Below are positions 7,931 through 17,544 of a DNA stretch of 64,000 nt, one piece after another. A program made the translations under genes and the position numbers. The stretch covers positions 25,844-89,843 of the forward strand of contig JACKPO010000009.1 of assembly GCA_024233515.1 (NCBI GenBank), in the 5' to 3' direction. Source of the DNA: Chlamydiales bacterium. Its GTDB lineage: Bacteria > Chlamydiota > Chlamydiia > Chlamydiales > Simkaniaceae. Positions within the stretch are counted from its first letter, which is position 1, and each line of letters starts with the position of its first letter. The notes under the pieces are model-generated. The model was not told the origin of the DNA. It searched no databases and saw only the letters and a program-made list of their open reading frames with translations.

Positions 7931-9070
7931 ATGAACATGGAAATGAAACTCCGAAAACTCTTGCCTCTAGTTGGGGCTCTATGCCTAGGGCTGACAAGTA
8001 CAGCATTTGCGCATAGCAATTACCAAAATGGAAACGGAAGTTCTTCTTACAGTTCAAGCAGTAGCATGGACTCGAGCTCAAGCCAAGGAACTTATCAACG
8101 TGGAACATTCAGAGAAATCACTCCAAATGCGGGACCACGTGTTGCACACGGTGCTGACGTCTTCATAACTGCAGACTTCATCTGGTGGAAAGTCTCTGAA
8201 GATGGACTCTTTTTTGCTTCATCAGGAGCTGCAAACGATCAAGGAGCTGCTGTTAAAGGAAAAGCTTCTGCTGTTGGAGAAGATTGGGCTCCAGGATTCA
8301 AAGTGGGACTAGGACTTAACCTAGGACATGATGGATGGGACCTCTTCACCCAATATACTTGGCTACACGCTTCAAACACTAAAAGCCAGAAAGGTGATTT
8401 CCTGTTTATTCCAGAAATCCTCCCTTTTGCTAATGGTCCAAGTGTTTCTGGAACCGAAGCCAGAGCAAGCTGGAAAACTCACTTCAACGTGATCGACCTT
8501 GAGCTTGGAAGAAACTTCTACACAAGCCAATACCTGACTCTAAGACCTTTTTTCGGATTAAAGGGAACATGGCAGTCTCATGACTTCTCAAGTACTCTTA
8601 CTTCATCTGACTTAAAACTTTCAGATAGCAATGCTGATTCGTTCCCAGGGACCGCTGATATGAAAAAGAAGTACGACTTCTGGGGTATTGGTGTTCGTGG
8701 AGGACTTCAAACTGGTTGGTACTTTACTAAGTGCTGGAGCATCTATGGAAACCTAGCCCTAACCTCTCTTTGGACAAACTACCACAAGCACACACAAACG
8801 CTTGATTTCACCAATTCAACTACAGGTACAACAGCATCAGCTATCAACATTGATAATGATGATTCTTATACCTGCCGTTTTGTGTCTGAGCTTGAACTAG
8901 GACTCCGATGGGAAACTTGGTTCTATGATGATAACTACCATTTCGCAATCCAAGCGGGATGGCAGCAACAGAACTGGATTAATTTGTCTAACTTCCATGA
9001 AGTCTTAGACAATAACACTTCAGATTTCTCTACACAGGGTCTGAACCTAAAATTCCGCTTCGACTTCTAA
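7931..9070 (+). CDS. MOMP-like outer membrane porin, paralogue 2
   Basis: 379 residues from the ATG at 7931, chosen because cagggag lies just upstream and a normal signal peptide follows (cleaved after S-T-A-F-A). The frame is open for 24 more codons upstream, but these encode charged residues without a ribosome site. A Ser-rich stretch after the signal peptide (about residues 35-55) is peculiar to this paralogue. The shared family blocks follow: T-P-N-A-G-P-R-V-A-H-G-A-D-V, P-G-F-K-V-G-L-G-L, L-E-L-G-R-N-F-Y and the terminal F-R-F-D-F. Tandem to two further paralogues, each with its own spacer, so expression may be individual. Confidence 0.8.
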   Translation: MNMEMKLRKLLPLVGALCLGLTSTAFAHSNYQNGNGSSSYSSSSSMDSSSSQGTYQRGTFREITPNAGPRVAHGADVFITADFIWWKVSEDGLFFASSGAANDQGAAVKGKASAVGEDWAPGFKVGLGLNLGHDGWDLFTQYTWLHASNTKSQKGDFLFIPEILPFANGPSVSGTEARASWKTHFNVIDLELGRNFYTSQYLTLRPFFGLKGTWQSHDFSSTLTSSDLKLSDSNADSFPGTADMKKKYDFWGIGVRGGLQTGWYFTKCWSIYGNLALTSLWTNYHKHTQTLDFTNSTTGTTASAINIDNDDSYTCRFVSELELGLRWETWFYDDNYHFAIQAGWQQQNWINLSNFHEVLDNNTSDFSTQGLNLKFRFDF

Positions 9071-9099
9071 TCTAACTGATTAGATTCCAAACGGAAAAA

Positions 9100-9128
9100 G
9101 GCGCCAAGCAATTGGCGTCTTTTTTTTT
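9100..9128 (+). terminator. Rho-independent terminator after porin paralogue 2
   Basis: GGCGCCAA (9100-9107) pairs with TTGGCGTC (9112-9119, one G-T pair) around a short GCAA loop and is followed by a run of T residues. Confidence 0.8.
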
Positions 9129-9178
9129 CTTGCCGCAAGGAAAGAAAATCTGCTACAGAAGAAAGAAAGGGGGAATCC

Positions 9179-10207
9179 ATGGGAAAAAGGTTAGTCGCTT
9201 TTGTTCTTTTCACTTTGAGTCTTAGTCTTTTTGCACAAGAGCGTGAGGAAATCACACCTCCAGCAGGCCCTTTTGTGAAAGGGGGGGCGGATGTCTTTAT
9301 CACCGGAGAGTTTTTGTGGTGGAAAGGAATCCAAGAAGGCTTAAGTTATGCAACAACAGGGGTTTTAGTTGAATCTGGAACAAACGTTACCTCTGCAGGA
9401 AAGGTTCACAAAGTGGATTATTCTTGGAATCCTGGATTTCGTGTCGGAATTGGGTTTTATCCTGGACATGATGGGTGGGATCTATTCGCCCGCTACACAT
9501 GGTACCATAGTAGCGCAACCGATTCGGTCTCTCGCCCCGATGGGAATATGGCCCCAGGGACATTTTCATTTGACACTCTAAGTAACATCAATGTTGGTGG
9601 GTTTACCAATGCTAAAAGCCATTGGTCTCTTCACTACAATATTATTGACCTCGAGCTGGGTCGTAACTTCTTCCTTAGCCGATCGTTACAAACGCGCCTC
9701 TTTGCGGGCCTCCGCGGAGCCTGGAATCACCAAGATTGGAAGTTGCATTACCTCACAAATCAAATCGTTTTTGGAGATAATGACCCTCTTCCAGGAACCA
9801 TGGATGTTTTGCAACAGCAAAAGACGTGGGGAATTGGAATACGAATGGGGATGAACGGAACTTGGACCTTTTATAAAGGTTGGAGCATTGTCAGCGATGC
9901 ATCTGTTGCAGGCATTTGGGTTGACTATAATAACCACCGAAAAGATACGATTACCCAGGCAGAAACTGGTTCAACTGTCACAACTCAACTTAAGAGCGAT
10001 CCTAACTCTAGTCTTGTGAACTTAGAGCTAATGCTCGGCCTAAGAGGTGAGTGGTGGTTCTCAGAAGAAGCCTACCACCTTTCAGTACAAGCTGGTTGGG
10101 AAAATCAGATATGGATCAACTATGGGAAGTTTATTTATCTCTTCCAAAATTACAGTGGAGATCTAACCTTTTCAGGACTGAGTGCAAAACTCCGCTTCGA
10201 TTTTTAA
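9179..10207 (+). CDS. MOMP-like outer membrane porin, paralogue 3
   Basis: 342 residues; ATG preceded by aaggggg. Signal peptide of about 19 residues ending L-F-A. The mature protein starts directly with I-T-P-P-A-G-P-F-V-K-G-G-A-D-V-F-I-T, so it lacks the Ser-rich insert of paralogue 2. Shared strands P-G-F-R-V-G-I-G, H-D-G-W-D-L-F and L-E-L-G-R-N-F-F, and the terminal L-R-F-D-F, place it in the same family. Cysteines are absent from the mature part, unlike the Cys-rich MOMP of Chlamydia, so disulphide cross-linking of this porin is unlikely. Confidence 0.8.
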   Translation: MGKRLVAFVLFTLSLSLFAQEREEITPPAGPFVKGGADVFITGEFLWWKGIQEGLSYATTGVLVESGTNVTSAGKVHKVDYSWNPGFRVGIGFYPGHDGWDLFARYTWYHSSATDSVSRPDGNMAPGTFSFDTLSNINVGGFTNAKSHWSLHYNIIDLELGRNFFLSRSLQTRLFAGLRGAWNHQDWKLHYLTNQIVFGDNDPLPGTMDVLQQQKTWGIGIRMGMNGTWTFYKGWSIVSDASVAGIWVDYNNHRKDTITQAETGSTVTTQLKSDPNSSLVNLELMLGLRGEWWFSEEAYHLSVQAGWENQIWINYGKFIYLFQNYSGDLTFSGLSAKLRFDF

Positions 10208-10227
10208 TTTTTTCTTGAAAATCAATT

Positions 10228-10274
10228 GAAAATCCCGTTTCATAAGTGTTTTAAGCATTTATAATGGGATTTTC
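10228..10274 (+). promoter_or_regulatory. Hairpin that buries the ribosome site of porin paralogue 4
   Basis: GAAAATCCC (10228-10236) pairs perfectly with GGGATTTTC (10266-10274), which contains the only GGGA ribosome-binding motif and abuts the ATG at 10275. In the transcript this could mask the start of translation. A TATAAT at 10260-10265 overlaps the loop end; if it is a real -10 box, the mRNA would start too late to form the hairpin. Confidence 0.4.
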
Positions 10275-11381
10275 ATGAAAACCTTTCGTCTGACACTATT
10301 GTTTGTTGTTTTAATGATTGGAAGCTTGCGCGCTGAGAGCGAAATGCGGATGCGTGGACTAGAGAACCGTATCGATACGATTGAAAAACATCAGACAACA
10401 ACACCTAACATGGACTCCCTAACTCCTTGTGCTGGACCTCGTGTCAAAAATGGAATGGATCTTCACCTGTCTGCAGAGTTTATCTACTGGACAGCAAGGA
10501 TCGACACCCTCACCTATGCTAAAACAGGATATCTCAGTACTTCAGCAAATGGAATCCCTAACAAAGGAGAGGTCCAATCGGTCGACTGGTCTTGGGATCC
10601 TGGTTTTAAAATCGGTCTTGGATGGATCTTTTGTCACGGGTGCTGGGACATGAATCTCCAGTACACCTGGCTTTACACCAACGTTGGAGACTCTAAGCAT
10701 TCTTCCCACCTTCTTCCGACCTATGATCTTCTACCAAATTCGATAACCTCTGATCAAATTTCCTATACTAAAGCTCAAGCCCAAAACGATCTTCATTTCC
10801 AAGTCGGAGATCTTGAACTGGGAAGAAATTACTATGTGAGCCGTACCCTCAAGCTTCGCCCCTTTATTGGAATGAAAGGGACCTGGCAAAAACAAGGCTA
10901 TGATGTCTACTATGATGCGGTTCCAATTGCCCTTCTCGGGCAAACCTTTGGCTTCAAAGCACGCTTTGATTCTTCAATGTGGGGTCTAGGGATGCGAGGA
11001 GGTCTTAATTCCTCTTGGCAGTTCTCAAAGTATGTGAGTCTCTACGGAAACCTTGCCTTCTCAGGAATGTGGCTCCATTATGACCTTGATCGAAAAGATA
11101 CAGTTGAGACTTTTGATACCAATAGCCAAGTTCCTCCAACGGAAATAACGACCTATAACACCCAAGATACGTTAAGAGTGATCAAACCTGTCCTTGAGTT
11201 TGGGATTGGTCTCCGTCTCGAAACATATTTCGGTTGCAATCGTTACCATATTCTTCTTCAAGGAGGATGGGAAAGCCAAGTCTGGATCAACGAAACACTC
11301 CATATTAAGAGAGATGGCCACTACGACCGATTTGACCTGAATATGCATGGTCTAACCACAAAGCTCCGCTTCGATTTCTAG
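10275..11381 (+). CDS. MOMP-like outer membrane porin, paralogue 4
   Basis: 368 residues. Signal peptide about 20 residues, ending with S-L-R-A. A short charged, heptad-like stretch (about residues 22-42, L-E-N-R-I-D-T-I-E) precedes the family block L-T-P-C-A-G-P-R-V. This could be a small periplasmic coiled coil and is not seen in the other three copies. The remaining blocks (P-G-F-K-I-G-L-G, L-E-L-G-R-N-Y, R-P-F-I-G-M-K-G, terminal L-R-F-D-F) match. It has several cysteines (for example C-H-G-C), unlike paralogue 3. Convergent with sufS, 11 bases away. Confidence 0.8.
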   Translation: MKTFRLTLLFVVLMIGSLRAESEMRMRGLENRIDTIEKHQTTTPNMDSLTPCAGPRVKNGMDLHLSAEFIYWTARIDTLTYAKTGYLSTSANGIPNKGEVQSVDWSWDPGFKIGLGWIFCHGCWDMNLQYTWLYTNVGDSKHSSHLLPTYDLLPNSITSDQISYTKAQAQNDLHFQVGDLELGRNYYVSRTLKLRPFIGMKGTWQKQGYDVYYDAVPIALLGQTFGFKARFDSSMWGLGMRGGLNSSWQFSKYVSLYGNLAFSGMWLHYDLDRKDTVETFDTNSQVPPTEITTYNTQDTLRVIKPVLEFGIGLRLETYFGCNRYHILLQGGWESQVWINETLHIKRDGHYDRFDLNMHGLTTKLRFDF

Positions 11382-11392
11382 ACGAGGATTGG

Positions 11393-12625
11393 TTAGGTCG
11401 CATTCATCGGCTTAAGAAGGATAGCCCCTTCTTTGATTGCGTGGACGGTATGATCAATCTCTTCTAGAGTATTGTAAATCCCAAAAGAGACACGCGCAAG
11501 GGCATTCACCCCAAGGCGTTTGAGTGTGGGCTGCGCACAAAGATGGCCCGTCCGAATAGCAATTCCCTTCAGCCCTAATAGAGTTCCGAGATCGAGAGGA
11601 TGAACATCCTCGAGTGTAAAGCTAAGAATAGGTCCTTTTTCTTTCGCAGTCCCCAAAAATCTTAGCCCATGAATTTCTCGAAATTTCTCATGGGCATAAT
11701 CTGTTAACTTCATTTCCCATTCAAGGATTGCATCGCGTCCAAGCAATTCAAGGTAATCGATCGCTGCTCCAAGTCCAATCACAGAAGCAATCGGAGGGGT
11801 TCCCGCTTCGAAGCGCATGGGAGGATCTTGAAAGGTTGATTTTTCTAGCGTCACCGTTTGGATCATATCTCCCCCTCCCATGAAGGGAGGCATCTTTTCG
11901 AGAAGAGCTCGTTTTCCATAGAGAATTCCAACGCCGGTTGGACCATACATCTTATGACCTGAAAAGGCATAAAAATCAACGTCCAAGGCTTGCATATCAA
12001 GGGTGAAGTGTGAAGCAGCTTGTGCACCATCGATCACCACCACAGCGCCAACATCGTGAGCTAAATCGATGATCTCCTTAATAGGATTAACAGTCCCTGT
12101 TGCATTTGAAATGTGTCCGACAGAGACGAGTTTTGTTCTATCCGACAAAAGTTCTTTAAAGACATCAACTCTTAGCTCTCCCTCAAGAGACATCGGAATA
12201 TATTTGAGTTTGATTTTCTTTTCTTCTGCAAGAAGTTGCCAAGGAACAATATTTGCGTGGTGCTCCATTTCAGAGATGATGATCTCATCTCCCTCTTGAA
12301 GGAATGCTCGTCCATAGGAATGGGCAACGAGATTGATTGCTTCTGTGGTTCCCCGTGTAAAAACAATCTCTTCTTCTTCTGCAGCATTGATGAAGTTCTT
12401 CACTTTACTTCGAACAGCGCTATACATTTCTGTGGAGTGCGCCGCAAGTTCGTAAACAGCGCGATGAACCGTGCCATATTCCTCTTCATAAAAGCGGCGC
12501 ATGGTATCGATCACGACTTTCGGTTTTTGAGCGGTAGAAGCTGTATCTAAATAAATGAGATTTTTCCCATTCATCACTTTCTTAAGCATGGGAAAATCTG
12601 CCCGTACACGCCTCACATCAAACAT
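11393..12625 (-). CDS. sufS: Cysteine desulfurase SufS
   Basis: 410 residues, normal for the SufS/CsdA group II desulfurases. It removes sulfur from cysteine with PLP and passes it on for Fe-S assembly. The PLP lysine is in F-S-G-H-K-M-Y-G-P-T-G (Lys about 225), the cofactor Asp/Gln pair is in V-I-D-G-A-Q, and the persulfide Cys is in R-T-G-H-L-C-A-Q-P (Cys about 363). The C-terminal Arg segment V-R-x-S (here A-R-V-S-F-G-I-Y-N) is present. Last gene of sufBCDS, one base after sufD, with aggag before the ATG. No sufE or sufU is visible in the window. Confidence 0.95.
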   Translation of the reverse strand: MFDVRRVRADFPMLKKVMNGKNLIYLDTASTAQKPKVVIDTMRRFYEEEYGTVHRAVYELAAHSTEMYSAVRSKVKNFINAAEEEEIVFTRGTTEAINLVAHSYGRAFLQEGDEIIISEMEHHANIVPWQLLAEEKKIKLKYIPMSLEGELRVDVFKELLSDRTKLVSVGHISNATGTVNPIKEIIDLAHDVGAVVVIDGAQAASHFTLDMQALDVDFYAFSGHKMYGPTGVGILYGKRALLEKMPPFMGGGDMIQTVTLEKSTFQDPPMRFEAGTPPIASVIGLGAAIDYLELLGRDAILEWEMKLTDYAHEKFREIHGLRFLGTAKEKGPILSFTLEDVHPLDLGTLLGLKGIAIRTGHLCAQPTLKRLGVNALARVSFGIYNTLEEIDHTVHAIKEGAILLKPMNAT

Positions 12626-12626
12626 C

Positions 12627-13736
12627 CTATTCTCCTGATCGTTTTAAAAACCTGTCGACTCTTTCCCCGTCTGCTAATTCTTTGCAAAAGCCTCGAGCCA
12701 AATGCCATTTGGCTTGGCTTTCAGACAGCCCTCTTGTCATTAAGTAGAAAAGTTCCTCTTTCTTAGGCTGAGCAACTGTTGCTCCATGAGAGGCTTTCAC
12801 ATCATCGGCAAAGATCTCTAAATTGGGCTTGCTCATCGCCTTTCCCTTGGGACTTAAGAGAAGGTTATTGTTGAGCTGATACGCTTCGGTTTGTTGCGCC
12901 TCTTTTTCAACGTAGATTTTCCCTTCAAAACTCGCTCGCCCTTGATCCATGACTGCCGTCTTAAAATGTTGATGCGATCTGGCATTCGGCGCGACATGTT
13001 TCACGGTAATAAATTGATGAATTTCATCTTTTCCTCCTGGGAGAGAGAGCCCTTTTAAATCGACTTCTGCATTCTCACCAACGAGAGAGGCTTCCAAATC
13101 ATGTCGCTCACTTTTTGCTCCTTTAGAAAAGATGAAAAAGGAGAGGTGAGCATCACGCTTTAATTTTGCGCGTAAAGTTTCCATGGCATACGCTTCAGAG
13201 TGGTGTTCATTATGACGATCAATCTTTGCACGCGCTCCTTCATCTAATGAAATCTGCAAAGAAGGGTTATAAAAATAGGCTTCTTTCCCTACACATTTCC
13301 AGTTTAAGGAAAGCTCTGCACCTTTTCCGACAAATATCTCAATCTTGGGTGCGCGTAGCCCCCCATCCAAAACAAACTCCCACTCGAGTTCCAGCTTTTT
13401 TCCTGGTGGAACATAGAGGAATTGTCCCTCTTCAGCAAAGGCTTGATTCAAAAGGGCAAAGGGACTTTTCTCCCCTTCTAACGCTTCGGCATAACTCTTT
13501 TGCAAGAGGGCGCCATATTTAAGCATTGCCTCGCTTAAAGAGAGCGTTCCTTCTCCCTTAGGAAACGACGGCGCAACTGGGACAAACTCCCCTTCCACCA
13601 ATCCTTTCAAAGAGACATACTTAAAAGGGTCCCATTTTTTTGTGGGCAGTCCCATCTCTTTTAGCTTTTCCCAAGCTTTTTTCTTCCAAGGAGTCTCTAA
13701 GGTAAGATGAGGTTCAATCGTTTCAAGCAGTGTCAT
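12627..13736 (-). CDS. sufD: Fe-S cluster assembly scaffold component SufD
   Basis: 369 residues, a little shorter than E. coli SufD. The SufBD beta-helix core is visible in the last two thirds, with K-I-D-R-H-N-E-H-H and the C-terminal A-S-H-G-A-T-V-A-Q motif whose His is conserved in SufD. SufD pairs with SufB and SufC in the SufBC2D scaffold. The ATG overlaps the sufC stop by 4 bases. The assignment as SufD rather than a second SufB follows from length, order and the lack of SufB-type cysteine motifs. Confidence 0.92.
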   Translation of the reverse strand: MTLLETIEPHLTLETPWKKKAWEKLKEMGLPTKKWDPFKYVSLKGLVEGEFVPVAPSFPKGEGTLSLSEAMLKYGALLQKSYAEALEGEKSPFALLNQAFAEEGQFLYVPPGKKLELEWEFVLDGGLRAPKIEIFVGKGAELSLNWKCVGKEAYFYNPSLQISLDEGARAKIDRHNEHHSEAYAMETLRAKLKRDAHLSFFIFSKGAKSERHDLEASLVGENAEVDLKGLSLPGGKDEIHQFITVKHVAPNARSHQHFKTAVMDQGRASFEGKIYVEKEAQQTEAYQLNNNLLLSPKGKAMSKPNLEIFADDVKASHGATVAQPKKEELFYLMTRGLSESQAKWHLARGFCKELADGERVDRFLKRSGE

Positions 13737-14458
13737 GCAATCCCTTGATACCCTTTTTCTTCGAGGTGGAGTGCAAGCTCAGGACCCCCTGATTCAACAA
13801 TCTTTCCATTCACGACAACATGAACAAACTGGGGTTTAATATAATCCAAGAGACGTTGGTAGTGGGTAATCAAAATCAAGGCGTTTTCACTATTTAGCTG
13901 TCTGTTCACGCCCTCTGCAACAATTTTCATCGCATCGATATCAAGCCCCGAATCAGTTTCGTCTAAAATCGCGAGCTTTGGCTCAAGAACGGCCATTTGC
14001 AAGATCTCGTTTCGCTTTTTTTCTCCTCCAGAAAATCCGCCATTCACATCCCGTTTTGCAAACTCAGGATTCACTCCAATCTTTTTCATTTTCTCAGTAA
14101 GAATCACTTCAAAAACCTCTTTTGATACAGGTGTTTCCCGTTTGCTATTGTAGGCGCTCATCAAGAACTCTTCATTGCTCACCCCAGGAATTTCGACAGG
14201 ATATTGGAATCCCATAAATAATCCTGCATGTGCACGCTCATCGATTTCGAGCTCAAGAAGATCTTTCCCGCAGAAAGTGATCGATCCTTTTGTGACTTCA
14301 TAGCTGGGATCCCCTGCTAATACCTTTGCAAGAGTCGACTTCCCAGCCCCATTTGGTCCCATGATCGCATGGACCTCTCCTGCTTTCACCGTTAACGTGA
14401 GCCCTTTTAGAATCGGCTCCCCTTCAACTGATACGTGTAAATCTTGAATTTCGATCAT
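13733..14458 (-). CDS. sufC: Fe-S cluster assembly ATPase SufC
   Basis: 241 residues. ABC ATPase with Walker [10 protein letters not shown] (34-42), the Q-loop in G-F-Q-Y-P, a signature reading F-S-G-G-E-K-K-R (about 142-149) and Walker B L-A-I-L-D-E (about 162-167) followed by T-D-S-G-L-D-I-D, the D-loop typical of SufC. It supplies ATP hydrolysis to the SufBD scaffold. Start and stop overlap sufB and sufD by 4 bases each, so translation is coupled. Confidence 0.96.
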   Translation of the reverse strand: MIEIQDLHVSVEGEPILKGLTLTVKAGEVHAIMGPNGAGKSTLAKVLAGDPSYEVTKGSITFCGKDLLELEIDERAHAGLFMGFQYPVEIPGVSNEEFLMSAYNSKRETPVSKEVFEVILTEKMKKIGVNPEFAKRDVNGGFSGGEKKRNEILQMAVLEPKLAILDETDSGLDIDAMKIVAEGVNRQLNSENALILITHYQRLLDYIKPQFVHVVVNGKIVESGGPELALHLEEKGYQGIA

Positions 14459-15894
14459 CCAACCGACCCTTCGAGTTTAAGTGTGAGTAATTTTTGCGCT
14501 TCTGCAGCAAATTCAAGAGGGAGCTCTTTGATCACCTCTTTGCAGAACCCATTGACAATCATCTGAATCGCATCTTCTTGTGAGATTCCCCGTGATTGCA
14601 GATAAAAAAGTTGTTCTTCATTCATTTTCGACGTTGAGGCTTCATGCTCAAGCTCTGCAGTCTCATTATGGACTTCAATGTAAGGAAAGGTGTTCGCGCT
14701 GCAATTGTTTTTCACAAGCATCGAGTCGCACTGAGTAAAGTTACGCGCCCCTTCTGCCTTCGGTCCAATATGAACTAAACCCCGATAGGTATTCGAAGAT
14801 TCATCCGCCGAAATTCCTTTGGAAATAATCGTCGAGCTTGTCCGTTTTCCTAGATGAATCATCTTGGTTCCGGTATCCGCTTGCATCTTTCCATTGGTGA
14901 GAGCGACAGAGTAAAACTCTCCAACCGAATCATCCCCTTGCAGGATACAACTCGGATATTTCCAGGTAATCGCCGCACCCGCTTCGACTTGTGTCCAAGA
15001 GATCTTTGAGCGATCGCCGGCGCATTTTCCCCGCTTTGTCACAAAGTTGTAAATCCCCCCTTTGCCCGTTGTTTTATCGCCTGCATACCAGTTTTGCACC
15101 GTCGAATACTTAATTTCAGCATCCTCATGGGCCACCAGTTCGACAACCGCTGCATGGAGTTGATTTTCATCATAGGCAGGGGCCGTACACCCCTCTAGAT
15201 AACTGACATAAGAGCCTGGCTCGGCAATGATAAGGGTTCGCTCGAACTGTCCCGTCTCCCTCTCATTAATTCTAAAATACGTTGAAAGCTCAATCGGACA
15301 CTTGACTCCCTTCGGAACATAGACGAACGAACCATCAGAAAACACCGCAGAGTTAAGCGCTGCATAAAAGTTGTCCCCAATCGGAACCACTGTTCCTAAA
15401 TACTGTTTCAAAAGCTCGGGATATTTTTGGACCGCTTCACTGATCGAACACAGGACAACTCCCGCTTCTTCTAATGTCTCACGAAATGTTGTTCCCAAAG
15501 AAACTGAATCAAAGACCACATCGACAGCAACGTTGCTCAGCCGTTTCTGCTCATCTAGGGGGATCCCTAACTTCTCAAAGGTGCGAAGAATCTCGGGATC
15601 CACTTCCTCTAAGCTACTGAGTTCTTGCTTCTTTTTCGGCGCCGCATAATAACGCATATTCTGAAAATCGATCGGATCGATTTTTAGATGGCCCCACTCA
15701 GGAACCGTCATCTCTTGCCACTTGCGGAAAGCTTTTAAACGGAACTCAAGCATGAACTCAGGCTCCCCTTTCTTCGCAGAAAGTGCCCGCACTGTCTCTT
15801 CATCCAATCCCTTGGGGAAAAGCTCCGACTCGATCTCGGTCCGAAACCCGTATTTATATTCTTCTCTTGATGAGAGAATCTCTTCTGTTGACAT
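14455..15894 (-). CDS. sufB: Fe-S cluster assembly scaffold SufB
   Basis: 479 residues, full length. Conserved SufB regions include [14 protein letters not shown], the E-G-C-T-A-P stretch with the scaffold cysteine, [18 protein letters not shown] and E-H-E-A-S-T-S-K. It is the first gene of the operon; the ATG has aggga upstream and the 167-bp spacer to 16062 should hold the promoter. Chlamydiae generally rely on Suf as their Fe-S system, so this operon is probably essential. Confidence 0.96.
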   Translation of the reverse strand: MSTEEILSSREEYKYGFRTEIESELFPKGLDEETVRALSAKKGEPEFMLEFRLKAFRKWQEMTVPEWGHLKIDPIDFQNMRYYAAPKKKQELSSLEEVDPEILRTFEKLGIPLDEQKRLSNVAVDVVFDSVSLGTTFRETLEEAGVVLCSISEAVQKYPELLKQYLGTVVPIGDNFYAALNSAVFSDGSFVYVPKGVKCPIELSTYFRINERETGQFERTLIIAEPGSYVSYLEGCTAPAYDENQLHAAVVELVAHEDAEIKYSTVQNWYAGDKTTGKGGIYNFVTKRGKCAGDRSKISWTQVEAGAAITWKYPSCILQGDDSVGEFYSVALTNGKMQADTGTKMIHLGKRTSSTIISKGISADESSNTYRGLVHIGPKAEGARNFTQCDSMLVKNNCSANTFPYIEVHNETAELEHEASTSKMNEEQLFYLQSRGISQEDAIQMIVNGFCKEVIKELPLEFAAEAQKLLTLKLEGSVG

Positions 15895-16022
15895 TCTATC
15901 CCTATATTAAAGGCTACTAAAATACCTCACTCCAAGGAGCGATGTCAACCCCTCCCTTGTTAAATAAAAATTCGACTTGCCCCTTCTTCACACATGCCCC
16001 GCGCAATGAATAAACTTCATAC

Positions 16023-16051
16023 TTCAAATTAAATATTACACTTGCTATACT
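16023..16051 (+). promoter_or_regulatory. Candidate sigma66-type promoter for the 16-kb cassette
   Basis: TTCAAA (16023-16028), a 17-bp spacer and TATACT (16046-16051), placed about 30 bases before the chosen start and a ggggtg ribosome site at 16073-16078. Confidence 0.4.
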
Positions 16052-16082
16052 CAGTGCTTGAATGTTACATTTGGGGTGCCAT

Positions 16083-16436
16083 ATGTCTACTGTAGAGAGT
16101 GTATCAAACGATTCATCCTCGTCTGCTCCACAAGAACCGGAAAAAGAAACCGGGAATTTGAATGGGAGAGAAGTTGAAGTTAAAGAACACGAGGAAAGCG
16201 CAAAAGAACACCTAGGAGAGTTTGTAAAAGAATCAATTGAAGCGGGTCTAGTTGTGGCAGCACATCCTGGAGTAGGCCTGATCGTCGCACCACAAATGGT
16301 TAAAAGTGCTTCTAATCACTTAATTGAGGCTTGTAAAGAATATAACGAAGCTAAACGATTAGAGAGAGAAGGAGAAGAACAATCATCAGGGCCAGACCAT
16401 GGAAATGACCGCGATTCTTGGGATAAAGAGTATTAA
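16083..16436 (+). CDS. Unknown acidic protein with one hydrophobic segment (cassette I, gene 1)
   Basis: 117 residues from ATG 16083, chosen over 16062 because only 16083 has a ribosome site (ttggggtg). The N-terminal half is Ser/Glu-rich and probably disordered. A central hydrophobic, Gly/Ala/Val-rich stretch (about residues 57-78, G-L-V-V-A-A-H-P-G-V-G-L-I-V) could span or insert in a membrane. It is followed by E-A-C-K-E-Y and a highly charged tail ending D-S-W-D-K-E-Y. I do not recognise a known family. The protein at 42606-43148 shares the order E-E-S-x-K, S-I, G-L-V-V, P-G, L-I, V, E-A-C-K, so the two appear homologous. Possibly an inclusion-membrane or secreted protein; that is speculation. 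Confidence 0.6.
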   Translation: MSTVESVSNDSSSSAPQEPEKETGNLNGREVEVKEHEESAKEHLGEFVKESIEAGLVVAAHPGVGLIVAPQMVKSASNHLIEACKEYNEAKRLEREGEEQSSGPDHGNDRDSWDKEY

Positions 16437-16446
16437 GGATCATCTT

Positions 16447-16824
16447 ATGGAAAAAGTTGTTTGCTATTTCACGCATCACAAAAAATCACTCCTTTTGGTA
16501 TGCCTCTTAGTTGGGTGCATTCTTATTTTTTTGAATCTCTCCTTTCAGATTGTAATCTTAGCCGCTGCTGGAGCATTTGGAGCCTACTTCTGCAAAACCT
16601 TCGAAAACAAAATACTGGCATGCTTTGTAGCCCTTTATGCAATCGCAAAACTTGTCATGGAGTTGTTGCATTTGGAGCTTCCTGATGGAAATCTGCTTGT
16701 TTGGTCAGGGTTGGCAATCCTTGCTGGAACCATTCAAGGAATACGAAAAAAAGACAGAGTTTACCTCGTTCTAGTCGGCGCACTTATTTTGTGGCTGACA
16801 AATAGAGTTCTATACGATTTGTGA
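16447..16824 (+). CDS. Unknown small membrane protein (cassette I, gene 2)
   Basis: 125 residues from ATG 16447, which follows an aagga site and lies 10 bases after the upstream stop; an in-frame ATG at 16399 would overlap the upstream gene and lacks a clear ribosome site. Four hydrophobic segments (about 13-31, 34-48, 52-70 and 78-118 in two parts) with short basic loops indicate an integral inner-membrane protein. No motif suggests an enzyme. The first half resembles the protein at 42330-42602 in layout, with N-K-I-L-A then Y-x-x-A-K-L. The 3' end overlaps kdsB, on the other strand, by 15 bases. Confidence 0.6.
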   Translation: MEKVVCYFTHHKKSLLLVCLLVGCILIFLNLSFQIVILAAAGAFGAYFCKTFENKILACFVALYAIAKLVMELLHLELPDGNLLVWSGLAILAGTIQGIRKKDRVYLVLVGALILWLTNRVLYDL

Positions 16825-17544
16825 AGCGATCCGTTCCATGGCACGAGCGAGATCCTCGGGAACATCGATGCCGAGAGTTTCGTGGGCGGTCTCGTGGACC
16901 TGGATGCTAAGGCCATTTTCAAGAAAGCGGAGCTGCTCGAGCCCTTCGGCCCGTTCGAGGGCTGAAGGAGAGAGGGTGGAAATTTCTCTTAGAGCTTCGT
17001 TTTTATAGGCGTAGATGCCGATATGTTTATAGTAGGTGATATCTTCAAGAGCATCCCGATCATAGGGAATCGGTGAGCGAGAAAAATAGAGGGCGCGGTC
17101 TTGGCAGTCGGTCACCACTTTGACAACGTTAGGATCTTCGACATCTTGCTCATTTTCGATCTCTTTTCGAAGAGACCAGAGATCGTAGTTCTGATCGATG
17201 GTTTGAAGGAGATTTTCAATCATTTCGCGGTGGATAAAGGGTTCGTCTCCTTGCCAGTTGACCCAGATATCTCCTTCCATCACCCCTTGCTCTTGAAGCT
17301 CAATGAGCCGATCGGTTCCTGAAAGGCAGTCGGGGGAAGTCATGTGGTATCTTCCTTCAAAGGAATCGATGAGACGCGCCGTTTCATGGTCATCGATCGC
17401 AAAGGCGATGTCGTCAAACATCTCGGATGAGGTCGCTGCTTCCCAGATCCATTGAAGCATCGGCTTTTCGCCGAGCATCGCCAAGACTTTTCTAGGAAAC
17501 CGGCTCGAATCAATTCTTGCAGGGATCACACACACGGTCTTCAT
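16810..17544 (-). CDS. kdsB: CMP-KDO synthetase (3-deoxy-manno-octulosonate cytidylyltransferase)
   Basis: 244 residues. Activates KDO with CTP for lipid A-core synthesis. The N-terminal motif V-I-P-A-R-I-D-S-S-R-F-P-R-K-V-L is diagnostic; N-W-Q-G-D-E-P-F-I holds the metal-binding Asp and the P-I-P-Y-D-R region follows. ATG 17544 is preferred to the GTG at 17550 because the aaggagag site lies 8 bases before it. The start overlaps the rfbB stop by 4 bases. Being the last gene of a dTDP-rhamnose operon is unlike Chlamydia, where kdsB neighbours pyrG. Confidence 0.93.
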   Translation of the reverse strand: MKTVCVIPARIDSSRFPRKVLAMLGEKPMLQWIWEAATSSEMFDDIAFAIDDHETARLIDSFEGRYHMTSPDCLSGTDRLIELQEQGVMEGDIWVNWQGDEPFIHREMIENLLQTIDQNYDLWSLRKEIENEQDVEDPNVVKVVTDCQDRALYFSRSPIPYDRDALEDITYYKHIGIYAYKNEALREISTLSPSALERAEGLEQLRFLENGLSIQVHETAHETLGIDVPEDLARAMERIASQIV

